DNA of 33,934 bases from Candidatus Methylobacter oryzae (GTDB taxonomy: Bacteria; Pseudomonadota; Gammaproteobacteria; Methylococcales; Methylomonadaceae): contig CAMAUL010000034.1 of assembly GCA_945861405.1 (NCBI GenBank), forward strand, positions 1-33,934, written 5' to 3'. A model generated the notes under the pieces. That model made no database searches, was not told the origin of the DNA, and saw nothing but the letters and a program-made list of their open reading frames with translations. Made by a program: the position numbers and the translations under genes. The number at the start of each line of letters is the position of its first letter. The stretch's first letter is position 1. Positions 9,303 through 17,706 of this stretch are shown piece after piece.

Positions 9303-9368
9303 AGACGACTTTTAAATGAACGACAGGAGTGCAAGCTCTGCTTGCAAAGCAGGCGAAGCCTGCACTCC
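9303..9368. repeat. Second copy of RAYT 3' end plus REP
   Basis: This matches 8355-8420 at 62 of 66 positions, including the AGACGACTTTTAAATG that encodes the RAYT terminus and stop in the first copy. REP hairpins occupy 9326-9368. It ends 12 bp before the cmoB stop codon on the opposite strand. Confidence 0.85.
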
Positions 9369-9380
9369 AACACCCTCGGT

Positions 9381-10388
9381 CTACGCCGCATTCGCAATAA
9401 CAATAGCCCGTTTCGGAGCTGGCAAGCCTTCGCAAGTCAGTTGCGGATTATCCGCATCCAGAAAATCTTTCAGCGAATGAAACGTCATCCATTCGGTAGT
9501 GCGCTGTTCTTCAACACTGGTTACGGTGACATCGACCAAGCGGATATTTTTAAATCCGCAGCGTTTTAACCAGCTGACCAAGGTATCGCAGCTGGGCAGG
9601 AACCAGACGTTGCGCATTCTGGCGTAACGGTCTTCCGGCAGCAAAACTTCACCCAGGCCGCCGTCGATAACCAGGGTTTCCAGCACCAGTTCGCCGCCGG
9701 GTTGCAGGCAGTCCCTTAATTCCATCAGATGATCGATAGGCGAACGGCGGTGGTACAGCACGCCCATCGAAAATACCGTGTCGAATGCTTTCAAACCATA
9801 AGGCATGTCTTCTATGCCCATCGGCAGGACGTAAACCGGCGCTTCGCCATACAGTTTTCTGACCAGCTGAAACTGCATCACGTTGAGCAGCATGGGGTCG
9901 ATGCCGACCACCATCTTTGCACCGGCACCGAGCATCCGCCAGCAGTGATAACCGTTGCCGCAACCGACATCCAATACCAAGCGGTGTTCCAGCGGCGCGA
10001 TATGGTTTTTGAGCCGGTTCCATTTCCAGTCCGAACGCCATTCGGTGTCGATCTGAATGCCGAACAAGTTGTACGGGCCTTTGCGCCAGGGATGCAGGGC
10101 TTTTAATTGGCTCTGTAGGGGCGACTTTAGTCGCTCTGGGCGACTAAAGTCGCCCCTACACTGTTCTTCGGTCAAATCATCCGCACAACCAATCTGCACC
10201 GCATCGGCATCCAGCACACGTTGCACGGTAGGCAATACCGGCACGCTATCGACCAGCGCCTGCCATTGCGCCAAATCGCCATGTTTGCTTTGATCGAAGC
10301 CTTGTTCCAGCTGTTGCGGCAGAATTTTGGCCCAGGCCTCGGCCTTGGCCTCGATCAGCGCATCGTATAAGGGTTGATAGTCGATCAT
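9381..10388 (-). CDS. cmoB: tRNA U34 carboxymethyltransferase CmoB, with an in-frame palindromic insert
   Basis: Uses carboxy-S-adenosylmethionine to convert 5-hydroxyuridine to 5-carboxymethoxyuridine at the wobble position of tRNAs. The 335-residue product contains the family hallmark PWRKGPYNLFGIQIDTEWRS, a Rossmann SAM-type motif LDVGCGNGYHCWRMLGAG, FDTVFSMGVLYHRRSP and LVLETLVIDG, and ends PAPKRAIVIA. Residues 77-92 (starting CRGDFSRPERLKSP) are encoded by a 20-bp-arm palindrome and interrupt what would otherwise read LTEEQ-SQLKALHPW. The protein is about 12 residues longer than the roughly 323-residue E. coli enzyme. cmoB overlaps cmoA by 4 bp, so both steps of the pathway are coupled. 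The insert lies before the catalytic domain, so activity may survive. Confidence 0.96.
   Translation of the reverse strand: MIDYQPLYDALIEAKAEAWAKILPQQLEQGFDQSKHGDLAQWQALVDSVPVLPTVQRVLDADAVQIGCADDLTEEQCRGDFSRPERLKSPLQSQLKALHPWRKGPYNLFGIQIDTEWRSDWKWNRLKNHIAPLEHRLVLDVGCGNGYHCWRMLGAGAKMVVGIDPMLLNVMQFQLVRKLYGEAPVYVLPMGIEDMPYGLKAFDTVFSMGVLYHRRSPIDHLMELRDCLQPGGELVLETLVIDGGLGEVLLPEDRYARMRNVWFLPSCDTLVSWLKRCGFKNIRLVDVTVTSVEEQRTTEWMTFHSLKDFLDADNPQLTCEGLPAPKRAIVIANAA
10113..10160. repeat. In-frame palindromic insert within cmoB
   Basis: Arms TGTAGGGGCGACTTTAGTCG (10114-10133) and its exact complement (10141-10160) enclose a 7-nt loop. With one flanking base the unit is 48 nt, exactly 16 codons on the cmoB strand (C77-Q92). 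The flanking codons read CAG on both sides of the insert. A related arm end, GTCGCCCCTACA, recurs at 11182-11193 between cmoA and the mlaC-like gene. This is a dispersed palindromic repeat that has been kept as coding sequence. Confidence 0.9.
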
Positions 10389-11116
10389 TTCAGCGCGATG
10401 ATCGAGGCGAAGTTGAAGTATTGAAACCAGACTTCGGCGCTGCCAAAGCCGACTTGCTGCAAGCGGTTTTGATGTTGGACAAAGGTTTCAGGTATCAGCA
10501 CATTGTCCAGCGCCGTGCGTTTCTGGCTGATTTCCAGGTCGCTATAGCCTTGGGCTTTTTTAAAGGCATGATGCATTTGGGTCTGCAATTCCTGCTGCCG
10601 GTCGTCATCGAATTTGAGTTTTTCCGACAGGATCAAAATGCCGCCGGGCAACAGTCCCTGGTAAATTTTTTGCAGAAATTCACTTCGATCTCCCAACGGG
10701 ATAAACTGAAGTGTGAAATTTAAGACCACCACCGAGGCATTCTCAATCGCTACCTCGCGAATGTCGGCGCACACGACATCGACTGCAACCTGGGCTTGGT
10801 CTTTTTGTAATATTTCCTGAAAGCGCGTCACCATCGCCGGTGAGTTATCGACGGCAATGATGCGGCAGTTTTCGGCTTCAATCTGGTGGCGCATGGATAA
10901 GGTTGCCGCACCCAAAGAGCATCCCAGATCGTAGCAGACGCTATGCTCGCGGGCAAAACGCCCAGCCAACAGACCTATCGCGGAAATAATTGCGTTATAA
11001 CCGGGAACTGAGCGTTGAATCATGTCCGGGAAGACGCTAGCTACGGTTTCGTCAAATTTAAATGCGCCAACTTCGCCAATGGGGCTAGCATAAATGGAGT
11101 CTTTCGGGGAGTTCAT
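10385..11116 (-). CDS. cmoA: Carboxy-S-adenosyl-L-methionine synthase CmoA
   Basis: Makes carboxy-SAM from SAM and prephenate, the cofactor used by CmoB next door. The 243-residue product has the CmoA N-terminus (DSIYASPIGEVGAFKFDETVA), the SAM-binding stretch VCYDLGCSLGAATLSMR, AVDNSPAMV, and the C-terminal block ending WFQYFNFASIIALK. It overlaps cmoB by 4 bp (10385-10388) and lies downstream of the mlaC-like gene on the same strand, separated by 96 bp that carry a short palindrome. No clear ribosome-binding site is visible before ATG 11116. Confidence 0.96.
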   Translation of the reverse strand: MNSPKDSIYASPIGEVGAFKFDETVASVFPDMIQRSVPGYNAIISAIGLLAGRFAREHSVCYDLGCSLGAATLSMRHQIEAENCRIIAVDNSPAMVTRFQEILQKDQAQVAVDVVCADIREVAIENASVVVLNFTLQFIPLGDRSEFLQKIYQGLLPGGILILSEKLKFDDDRQQELQTQMHHAFKKAQGYSDLEISQKRTALDNVLIPETFVQHQNRLQQVGFGSAEVWFQYFNFASIIALK

Positions 11117-11168
11117 GGCTTAATAAACAAAAACCGCGCTGGACGGGACAGACGGGGAATGAGCAGAA

Positions 11169-11193
11169 GGGCAACCAGCCGGTCGCCCCTACA
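11169..11193. repeat. Short palindromic repeat between mlaC-like gene and cmoA
   Basis: Arms 11169-11176 and 11181-11188 (GGTCGCCC) pair with one G-U on the minus-strand transcript. The outer end GTCGCCCCTACA is shared with the palindrome inside cmoB, so this is probably a shorter or degraded member of the same family. A run of eight T lies at 11198-11205 on the + strand, but no + strand gene ends here, so a terminator role is doubtful. Confidence 0.5.
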
Positions 11194-11212
11194 TCTGTTT
11201 TTTTTCAATGAA

Positions 11213-11857
11213 TCAGGAATTCGCCGCCGGTTTTGCCGCCAACGCTTCGGCATTGCGTTTAACCAACCCTTCAATGACCGCATTTAACGAACCCTTGGTT
11301 TCAACTTCACTGGCAAAGGTGGAGCGGTAGTTGGTCACCAGACTCACGCCTTCAATCATAATATCGTAGGCCTTCCATTCGCCATCGCTGAGCAGCATCC
11401 GGTAACTGACGCCGATAGGCTGGATGCCTGGCTGTATCACTTCGGTTTTCACAACGACTTTTGTCGCGCCGTTTTCCATTTCCAGCGGCAGGAAACGGAC
11501 TGACCAGTCTTTGAAATCCACGAAAGCGCGGGAATAGACTCTTACCAGCATTGTTTGGAATTCATGTTTAAACCGTGCGCGCTCGTCTGTAGTCGCCGTT
11601 TTCCAGATTTTTCCCAAGACTAATTCAGAAACCTTGTCGAAATCCGTATGCGGATAAATGACGTCATTAACGAACTGGTTAATCTTGGCAAAATCTTTGG
11701 TAAATGACTTATCTTGCATTTTATCCTGCATCTGCGCTGAAGCCATTTGTATCGCCTGTTGCGGAGGCAATAAATCATCCGCAACCGCTTGGCCAATAGG
11801 TATTAAACCGAGTAATGCAGCAACTAAACCGAATATTGCAACTTGTTTTGCTTTCAT
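11213..11857 (-). CDS. MlaC/Ttg2D-like periplasmic phospholipid-binding protein
   Basis: Belongs to the MlaC (toluene tolerance Ttg2D) family of periplasmic proteins that carry phospholipids between the outer-membrane MlaA complex and the inner-membrane MlaFEDB transporter. The 214-residue product has a Sec signal peptide (KAKQ basic start, hydrophobic core, likely cleavage after AVA at residue 26). Family blocks follow: FVNDVIYPHTDFDKVSELVLGKIWKTAT, ARFKHEFQTMLVRVYSRAF and WKAYDIMIEGVSLVTNYRSTF. AGAGGT lies 6 bp before ATG 11857. No mlaFEDB genes accompany it, so this is an orphan MlaC-like protein and its partner transporter is unknown. It is divergent from hemB. Confidence 0.88.
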   Translation of the reverse strand: MKAKQVAIFGLVAALLGLIPIGQAVADDLLPPQQAIQMASAQMQDKMQDKSFTKDFAKINQFVNDVIYPHTDFDKVSELVLGKIWKTATTDERARFKHEFQTMLVRVYSRAFVDFKDWSVRFLPLEMENGATKVVVKTEVIQPGIQPIGVSYRMLLSDGEWKAYDIMIEGVSLVTNYRSTFASEVETKGSLNAVIEGLVKRNAEALAAKPAANS

Positions 11858-11900
11858 AAAAAACCTCTAAAATTAAACCAATGTCTGCTTTTTATCTTCA

Positions 11901-11929
11901 TATATTAGCGTGGTGTTCCCTGATACAAT
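11901..11929 (+). promoter_or_regulatory. Candidate hemB promoter
   Basis: TACAAT at 11924-11929 is preceded by TG one base upstream (TGATACAAT), an extended -10 pattern, about 75 bp before hemB. The -35 position (TATATT at 11901-11906, 17-bp spacing) is poor, which is tolerable with an extended -10. It lies in the 148-bp divergent gap between the mlaC-like gene and hemB. The call rests on sequence pattern only. Confidence 0.35.
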
Positions 11930-11975
11930 AAACCGCATAAAAGCCAAGTCTTAATGACTTAGAGCAGTAATTTGA

Positions 11976-13010
<1,035 letters not shown>

Positions 13011-13035
13011 CAACAACTAAAGCGGAGCCTGTTTC

Positions 13036-13569
13036 ATGTCAGAAGACATCCTAATCACCGAAAAAAGAAAGTTTCATATCGAGGAAGCCATTTTGGTTTT
13101 GCTGCTGATCCTGTCGCTGGTCGGCATCGGCATCATGGATTTTTCCCCCGCCGATGGTTACGGCTATTGGCTTATTATGATGTTGCTGTTTGGCCTGTTT
13201 GCACTAGTTATCGGCTGGTTACAATCCAAGCACCGTAGCGATGATTTCAAAGCTATCCTGCGCGAACAATCGATGCATTGGGCGACCTCGTTGCTGGTGG
13301 TTGGCGGCGCGTTCTTAATCCATCAGTCGGGACGGATAGCCGAGGAAGATGCCGGGCTGATTATCCTGCTGATATTATCGCTTTCGACGATACTGGACGG
13401 CCTGCGCGTAGGCTGGCGCTTTAGCTTGGTCGGGCTGTTCCTGGGCGTTGCCGCCGTGGTTTCCGTGTATACGCCGCACTTTCTTTGGGTAGAACTGGGC
13501 ATCGCCATCTTGATTATTACGTCAACCATTGCCTGGGAATTATGGATGGAGAAAAAAGCGCAATCATGA
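13036..13569 (+). CDS. Multi-pass inner-membrane protein of unknown function
   Basis: No family was recognised with confidence. The product has 177 residues with about five predicted membrane segments: AILVLLLILSLVGIGIM, WLIMMLLFGLFALVIGWL, SLLVVGGAFLI, LIILLILSLSTIL, and a paired hydrophobic stretch near the C-terminus (VGLFLGVAAVVSV, LGIAILIITSTIAW). The short polar N-terminus (SEDILITEKRKF) and a central charged loop (QSKHRSDDFKAIL) would face opposite or the same side depending on topology. It lies between hemB and aroE and overlaps the aroE start by ATGA, so it is translationally coupled to aroE. Conserved linkage to either gene cannot be judged from the window. Confidence 0.85.
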   Translation: MSEDILITEKRKFHIEEAILVLLLILSLVGIGIMDFSPADGYGYWLIMMLLFGLFALVIGWLQSKHRSDDFKAILREQSMHWATSLLVVGGAFLIHQSGRIAEEDAGLIILLILSLSTILDGLRVGWRFSLVGLFLGVAAVVSVYTPHFLWVELGIAILIITSTIAWELWMEKKAQS

Positions 13570-14396
13570 CTTCCATTGACCGCTACGCAGTGTTTGGTCA
13601 TCCGATCAAACACAGCAAGTCGCCACGCATCCATCGGCTTTTTGCCGAACAAACCGGGCAAACGCTTGAATATACTGCGCAAGAAGTACCTGCAGAACAA
13701 TTTGAAACTGCCGTTGCGCGGTTCTTTGCTGAGGGCGGCAAAGGCTTAAATTGCACCGTACCGCTGAAAGAACTCGCCTGGGCCTACGCCGACCATAAAA
13801 CCGAACGCGCCCACTTAAGCAAGGCCGTCAACACGCTTGCGCTCCAGCCGGACGGTTCTATTTTAGGCGACAATACTGACGGTATCGGCTTGGCAACCGA
13901 CTTGACCGTCAACCATGGCATCGCCTTATCGGGCATCCGCATCCTGATTTTGGGTGCCGGTGGCGCCAGCCGGGGCATCATACTGCCGATTCTTGAGCAA
14001 GTCCCACAGTCCCTGGTTATCGCCAACCGCACCGTGGATAAGGCCGTCAAACTGGCCGCTGAGTTTCACGGCAAAGGCCCTATCACCGGCTGCGGCTTTG
14101 ATGATTTAGAAAACCGGCAGTTCGACTTGATTTTAAACGCGACCTCAGCCAGCTTGAGCGGTTCTGTGCCGCCACTGCCGACCGGTTTGTTAGCGACAGG
14201 TGGCAACTGTTACGACCTCGCCTACGGCAACGAACCGACGGCATTTGTGCGCTGGGGACTGGAAAATCATGCGGCAAAAAGCCTGGATGGACTGGGCATG
14301 CTGGTTGAACAGGCGGCGGAAGCTTTCTTTATCTGGCGTGGCGTTCGACCAAAAACTCGGCCTGTTATTGAACTATTGAATTCAGAGCGGCTATAG
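13566..14396 (+). CDS. aroE: Shikimate dehydrogenase (NADP+)
   Basis: Reduces 3-dehydroshikimate to shikimate in aromatic amino acid synthesis. The 276-residue product starts at ATG 13566 (MTSIDRYAVFGHPIKHSKSP), overlapping the previous stop by 4 bp; the earlier in-frame ATG 13485 lies inside that gene and is rejected. The shikimate-binding N-terminus has SKSP, and the catalytic lysine is K68 in NCTVPLK, within a motif that more often reads NVTVPFK. The catalytic aspartate is D105 in GDNTDG. The NADP loop is GAGGASRG, and the C-terminal DGLGMLVEQAAEAF is typical. The gene ends directly at an inverted-repeat element shared with the convergent gamma-carbonic anhydrase gene. Confidence 0.97.
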   Translation: MTSIDRYAVFGHPIKHSKSPRIHRLFAEQTGQTLEYTAQEVPAEQFETAVARFFAEGGKGLNCTVPLKELAWAYADHKTERAHLSKAVNTLALQPDGSILGDNTDGIGLATDLTVNHGIALSGIRILILGAGGASRGIILPILEQVPQSLVIANRTVDKAVKLAAEFHGKGPITGCGFDDLENRQFDLILNATSASLSGSVPPLPTGLLATGGNCYDLAYGNEPTAFVRWGLENHAAKSLDGLGMLVEQAAEAFFIWRGVRPKTRPVIELLNSERL

Positions 14397-14540
14397 AAAA
14401 CGGATGACACTGATTTGGACGGATGAACACTGATAAAACCTGATAATCACCGAATAGAATTATTAGGATAGCAAGCGCAGCTTCGGTTCTTTATAAAATC
14501 CGTTTAAATCCGTCCAAATCAGTGTCATCCGTGTGCTATT
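14393..14540. repeat. Inverted-repeat element between convergent aroE and gamma-CA genes
   Basis: Positions 14400-14424 and 14508-14532 are perfect 25-nt inverted copies (core ACGGATGACACTGATTTGG), with weaker pairing outside and inside. The left arm abuts the aroE stop and the right arm abuts the stop of the convergent gene. It is the same family as 4864-5036 and resembles 1819-1986. Its position suits a bidirectional terminator, although no clean T-run was identified. Confidence 0.8.
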
Positions 14541-15087
14541 TATCTAACTGCTGAGTAGTTGCCTTTAAATATTCATTTTTCAACTGAATATACTGCCGCG
14601 ACGAATATTCCAGAAATTCCTTTTCAGATTCCTTTAAAAGTCTGGCCTGTTTGGCTGGCACACCCACATAAAGATAACCGCTTTCCAGCTTTTTCCCCGG
14701 CGGAACCAGCGCCCCCGCCCCCAGCATCACATAATCTTCAAGCACGGCACCGTCCATGATAATCGCGCCTATCCCGATCAGGCAACAATCACCGACGGTA
14801 CAGGCATGAACCACCGCCCTATGCCCGATAGTAACGCCTTTGCCTATCGTTAACGAATAGCCTTGAGCCGTATATTTACCGGCATGAGTGACGTGCAAGA
14901 CCGAACCGTCCTGCACATTAGTGCCGTCGCCGATAGTGATGCGTTCTACATCGCCCCTGACCACCGTCATGGGCCATATCGAAACATCATCGCCCAAGGT
15001 CACGTCTCCAATCACCACGGCGCTGTCGTCTATAAAAACCGACTTGCCGATTTTAGGTTGTTTATCGTTAAAGTTCCTGACTGCCAT
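14536..15087 (-). CDS. Gamma-class carbonic anhydrase-like hexapeptide protein
   Basis: Left-handed beta-helix protein of the gamma carbonic anhydrase / YrdA-PaaY group, with hexapeptide repeats visible as runs such as VVIGDVTLGDDVSIWPMTVV and ITIGDGTNVQDGSVLH. Metal-ligand histidines are present: H68 in VLHVTH, and H89 and H94 in IGHRAVVHAC. The 183-residue start at ATG 15087 (MAVRNFNDKQP) is preferred because GAGGT precedes it. An ATG further upstream (15144) falls in a REP-like palindrome and adds non-family residues. Catalysis of CO2 hydration is possible, but many YrdA-type members have no proven activity. It is on the same strand as, and downstream of, lptF-lptG. Confidence 0.92.
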   Translation of the reverse strand: MAVRNFNDKQPKIGKSVFIDDSAVVIGDVTLGDDVSIWPMTVVRGDVERITIGDGTNVQDGSVLHVTHAGKYTAQGYSLTIGKGVTIGHRAVVHACTVGDCCLIGIGAIIMDGAVLEDYVMLGAGALVPPGKKLESGYLYVGVPAKQARLLKESEKEFLEYSSRQYIQLKNEYLKATTQQLDK

Positions 15088-15115
15088 GCTAACCTCGTTC
15101 AAGCACTGTTCAACT

Positions 15116-15161
15116 GGAGTCCAAAGCTGGCTTTGGCTGTTCAAAGCCAGCTTTGGACTCC
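15116..15161. repeat. REP-like palindrome after lptG
   Basis: Perfect 20-bp inverted arms, 15116-15135 (GGAGTCCAAAGCTGGCTTTG) and 15142-15161, surround a 6-nt loop. It lies between the lptG stop and the gamma-CA start, so it could end or attenuate the lptFG transcript. It is the same family as 439-500. The GGAGT...ACTCC ends recall the RAYT REP ends (GGAGTGCA), hinting that the two families are related. Confidence 0.8.
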
Positions 15162-15179
15162 TGATCGTTTGGCGTTAAA

Positions 15180-16250
15180 TCACGCCTGCACCCGGTTCAA
15201 TGCAAACAGCGCCAGCGCCAAAACAGTCAAACTGGGAGCAATTGCGATAAACGGCGGATTAAAATCGTAAATCAACCCGAGATGTCCGACGATTTTGTCG
15301 ATGATATTAAAGCCCATGCCGATAACGACCCCTATCATCATCCTTGCGCCAACGTTGACACCGCGTTTAACGCCGATAACGAACGGTGCGGACACCAGTA
15401 GCATCACGAAAACAACCAGAGGGTTGACCGCACGCGCCCAGAAAGCCAGTTCAAACTCGTGCGACTTTTGATGATTATCCTTTAAAAAATCGATATACAT
15501 CGCCAGATCATACATGGATAAATCATGCGAGTTGACCACCACAATCTCCAATAAATCCGGGGCAACGGTCGATTGCCAAATTTGCTCGTTTTGGCTATTC
15601 ACAGTCATCTGCTGCAATGAAACATCCGATTGCTTGATTTGCTCCAATTTCCATTGCTGGTTGCCTTGAAAAACAGCCTTGTCTGCATGGGTTGAATAGC
15701 GCAAATGACGCTGGTCATCCAGCTCATAAATGCTGATGTCCGCCAGACTTCCGTCATCCTGCACTTTCCGTACATTAATGAATTTTTTACCTTCACGCAG
15801 CCACAGTCCATATTTGACATTCATCACAACCTGCTCATTCTGGGCGGTGACCTTAACCAACTGCGCCGCTCGCTCGGCATCCGGAGCGACAAATTCGCCG
15901 ATAGCTATTGAAATGACGACTAAAATACCACCCGCCAACATAACCGCCCTAATAATTCCCATAATGGACAAGCCAGCCGCACGCATTGCGATTAGCTCAC
16001 GGTTATTACCCATCGCACCCAAAATAAAAAGACTGCCCAATAAGGCTGCTGCCGGCATCAATTCATAAAAAACGGAGGGTGAAGTCAGGGCCAAATAATA
16101 AAAGATCTCGGTTAAGCCGTAATGCCCTTTGCCCAAATCCTTTAGCTGATCACTGAAGGTAAACAGATTGAACAAGGTCAATAACAATAAAACAGCAACA
16201 AAAGAACCTTTTAAGATTTCCCTGACTATATAGCCTGTCAATACATTCAC
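15180..16250 (-). CDS. lptG: LPS export ABC transporter permease LptG
   Basis: One of two inner-membrane permeases of the LptB2FG complex that extracts LPS from the inner membrane and feeds it to the LptC-LptA bridge. The 356-residue product has N-terminal membrane segments (LTGYIVREILKGSF start, VLLLLTLFNLFTF) and the family stretch MPAAALLGSLFILGAMGNNRELIAMRAAGLS. A central periplasmic beta-jellyroll (about residues 130-270) follows, with C-terminal segments starting FWARAVNPLVVFVMLLVSAPFVIG. It overlaps lptF by 4 bp (16247-16250), so the pair is co-translated. Confidence 0.96.
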   Translation of the reverse strand: MNVLTGYIVREILKGSFVAVLLLLTLFNLFTFSDQLKDLGKGHYGLTEIFYYLALTSPSVFYELMPAAALLGSLFILGAMGNNRELIAMRAAGLSIMGIIRAVMLAGGILVVISIAIGEFVAPDAERAAQLVKVTAQNEQVVMNVKYGLWLREGKKFINVRKVQDDGSLADISIYELDDQRHLRYSTHADKAVFQGNQQWKLEQIKQSDVSLQQMTVNSQNEQIWQSTVAPDLLEIVVVNSHDLSMYDLAMYIDFLKDNHQKSHEFELAFWARAVNPLVVFVMLLVSAPFVIGVKRGVNVGARMMIGVVIGMGFNIIDKIVGHLGLIYDFNPPFIAIAPSLTVLALALFALNRVQA

Positions 16251-17383
16251 TTAGACACCTTTTCGCGAACTTTCAGAATAAGCCATTGCCATCCGTACAA
16301 TCTTGCCAATAAGATGCCACCTATCAGCAACAACAGGATATTGACGCCAACAATGCCCAGCCACGCAGGGATGGCTTGGCTTGTCACCCAGCCTTGGCTG
16401 ACGCGAATAAGATTGCCATAGCTGAAATAGATTAAAAAACCGACCAGCATATTCCCGTATACACCGCCGCGAGGTGACATCTGAGCCAAAGGCACGGCAA
16501 TAAAACTCAGCAACACGATCCCCAACGGAATAGAAAATCGGCGCTGCAATTCGGCAATATCGGTTACTTGGTCGGAACTCGCCAACGCATCGGTGGATAT
16601 CGACTCCTTGCCAAAAGTAGTGGCCGACTCTTTGCTCTCCAATCTCACCGCGTATTCTGCAAACTGTTCAAACACAAAATTTACGGTTCCCGGTTGTCCC
16701 TGTACGCGCTCACCGTTTTCCAAAATGATATAACGACCGTCTGGCAAATCTTTCATCCTGCCCAGATCGGCATTAATAATCGCCAAGCGGTCTCCCTGCC
16801 TGTGCTGGACAAAGACCTGATGCATTTTCTTATCGTCATCAATCTTTTCCACATAGAAAACCAAATCGCCCTGACTGTATTCGCTGAACTTTCCGGCGGC
16901 AATCCCGCGAAGATCGGCCGACTCCTTATCCTGGTGCAAGAGTTCCTCCATCATGGCTTCCGCCCAGGGAGAGGCATAAAATGACATACCAGCTGCCAGC
17001 ACTGTTAACGGAAAAATCACCAGAAATAGCGCCCGATAGACTGTTCCCGAACCGCCTCCTGCGGAAGCGACTGCTGACATCTCCTGATCCCGGTACATTC
17101 TGCCCAAGACCATCAAAACCGCCATAAACAAGGCGGCTGGCAAAAAAGCAGCGCTGGCAATAATTGTTTTAAGGCCCAGAACAGTCATCAAAGTTTGATT
17201 GGATACCTGCCCTTCGACAGCCTTGTCCAGAATCCTGATAAACTGTCGGCTGACGATAATCACCACAATCACCGACCAAACCGCCAGCAACGTCCTTAAC
17301 AAATCCAAGGCAACCATTTTATCCAGAACGGTGACTAGCTTACGCCGCCCTATTTTATAGCCTTTACTCCAATTCGCTTCCAA
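16247..17383 (-). CDS. lptF: LPS export ABC transporter permease LptF
   Basis: Partner permease of LptG in the LPS transport ABC complex. The 378-residue product has membrane segments near residues 25-50, a family motif LGRMYRDQEMSAVASAGGG, a periplasmic jellyroll with EYSQGDLVFYVEKID, and C-terminal helices around PLGIVLLSFIAVPLAQMSPR. No ATG lies at the N-terminus. TTG 17383 is chosen because GGGGGAG (17390-17396) lies 6 bp upstream; the next in-frame ATG (MVALDLL) lacks a ribosome-binding site. The first 16 residues (EANWSKGYKIGRRKL) look like an extra tail. A diverged copy of this start region recurs at 26701-26757 before pepA. Confidence 0.95.
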   Translation of the reverse strand: MEANWSKGYKIGRRKLVTVLDKMVALDLLRTLLAVWSVIVVIIVSRQFIRILDKAVEGQVSNQTLMTVLGLKTIIASAAFLPAALFMAVLMVLGRMYRDQEMSAVASAGGGSGTVYRALFLVIFPLTVLAAGMSFYASPWAEAMMEELLHQDKESADLRGIAAGKFSEYSQGDLVFYVEKIDDDKKMHQVFVQHRQGDRLAIINADLGRMKDLPDGRYIILENGERVQGQPGTVNFVFEQFAEYAVRLESKESATTFGKESISTDALASSDQVTDIAELQRRFSIPLGIVLLSFIAVPLAQMSPRGGVYGNMLVGFLIYFSYGNLIRVSQGWVTSQAIPAWLGIVGVNILLLLIGGILLARLYGWQWLILKVREKVSK

Positions 17384-17420
17384 GCGTGTCTCCCCCAGTC
17401 AAAACCGCGTGTGTGTGTAC
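17366..17420. repeat. lptF start region, left copy of a diverged direct repeat
   Basis: Beginning ACTCCAATT and continuing through TGTCTCCCC, TCAAAA and a GTGTGTGT run, this stretch can be aligned in the same orientation with 26701-26757, with a few small gaps and substitutions. On the minus strand it contains the lptF ribosome-binding site, TTG start and first codons. The two copies are 9.3 kb apart and flank the whole arn block plus wbuC. Confidence 0.6.
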
Positions 17421-17706
17421 ATCGAAAATAAACGGCGCAAGGTCAAAAACATACCGACTTCTGCCTTAAGTTTGTAAATTATGACCCATTTTATAGGAAA
17501 CCGGCTATTTAAGAAGCTGCTCATTGTTTTGTATCGGCATTTAGCCTGTTTTAAAATAGGCAGCACACACCAAAATTACGAATTAACACATTGATTGTAA
17601 ATTGTTTTTTAATTATTTGCCTTGATAAAAGATGCACCAAACGCCGGATTGTATTATCCTTGCAACCATTTAACCAAAACCAGCGGCTCTAAAGGAACAC
17701 CAAAAC
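17421..17706. other. Intergenic region between divergent lptF and arnT
   Basis: No gene or RNA was recognised. This AT-rich gap must hold the promoters of lptF (leftward) and arnT (rightward). TATTAT at 17652-17657 is a possible arnT -10 but has no convincing -35. AAAGGA at about 17691 is the arnT ribosome-binding site. No PmrA/PhoP-type direct repeat was identified by eye. Confidence 0.4.

Noticed and set aside
11181-11205. Hairpin plus T-run resembling a rho-independent terminator on the + strand.
   Set aside because: No + strand gene ends here, the stem has an A-C mismatch on that strand, and the T-run is 9 bases away from the stem.
15088-15144. N-terminal extension of the gamma-carbonic anhydrase from ATG 15144.
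   Set aside because: It is encoded by the REP-like palindrome; ATG 15087 has a GAGGT ribosome-binding site and the family N-terminus.
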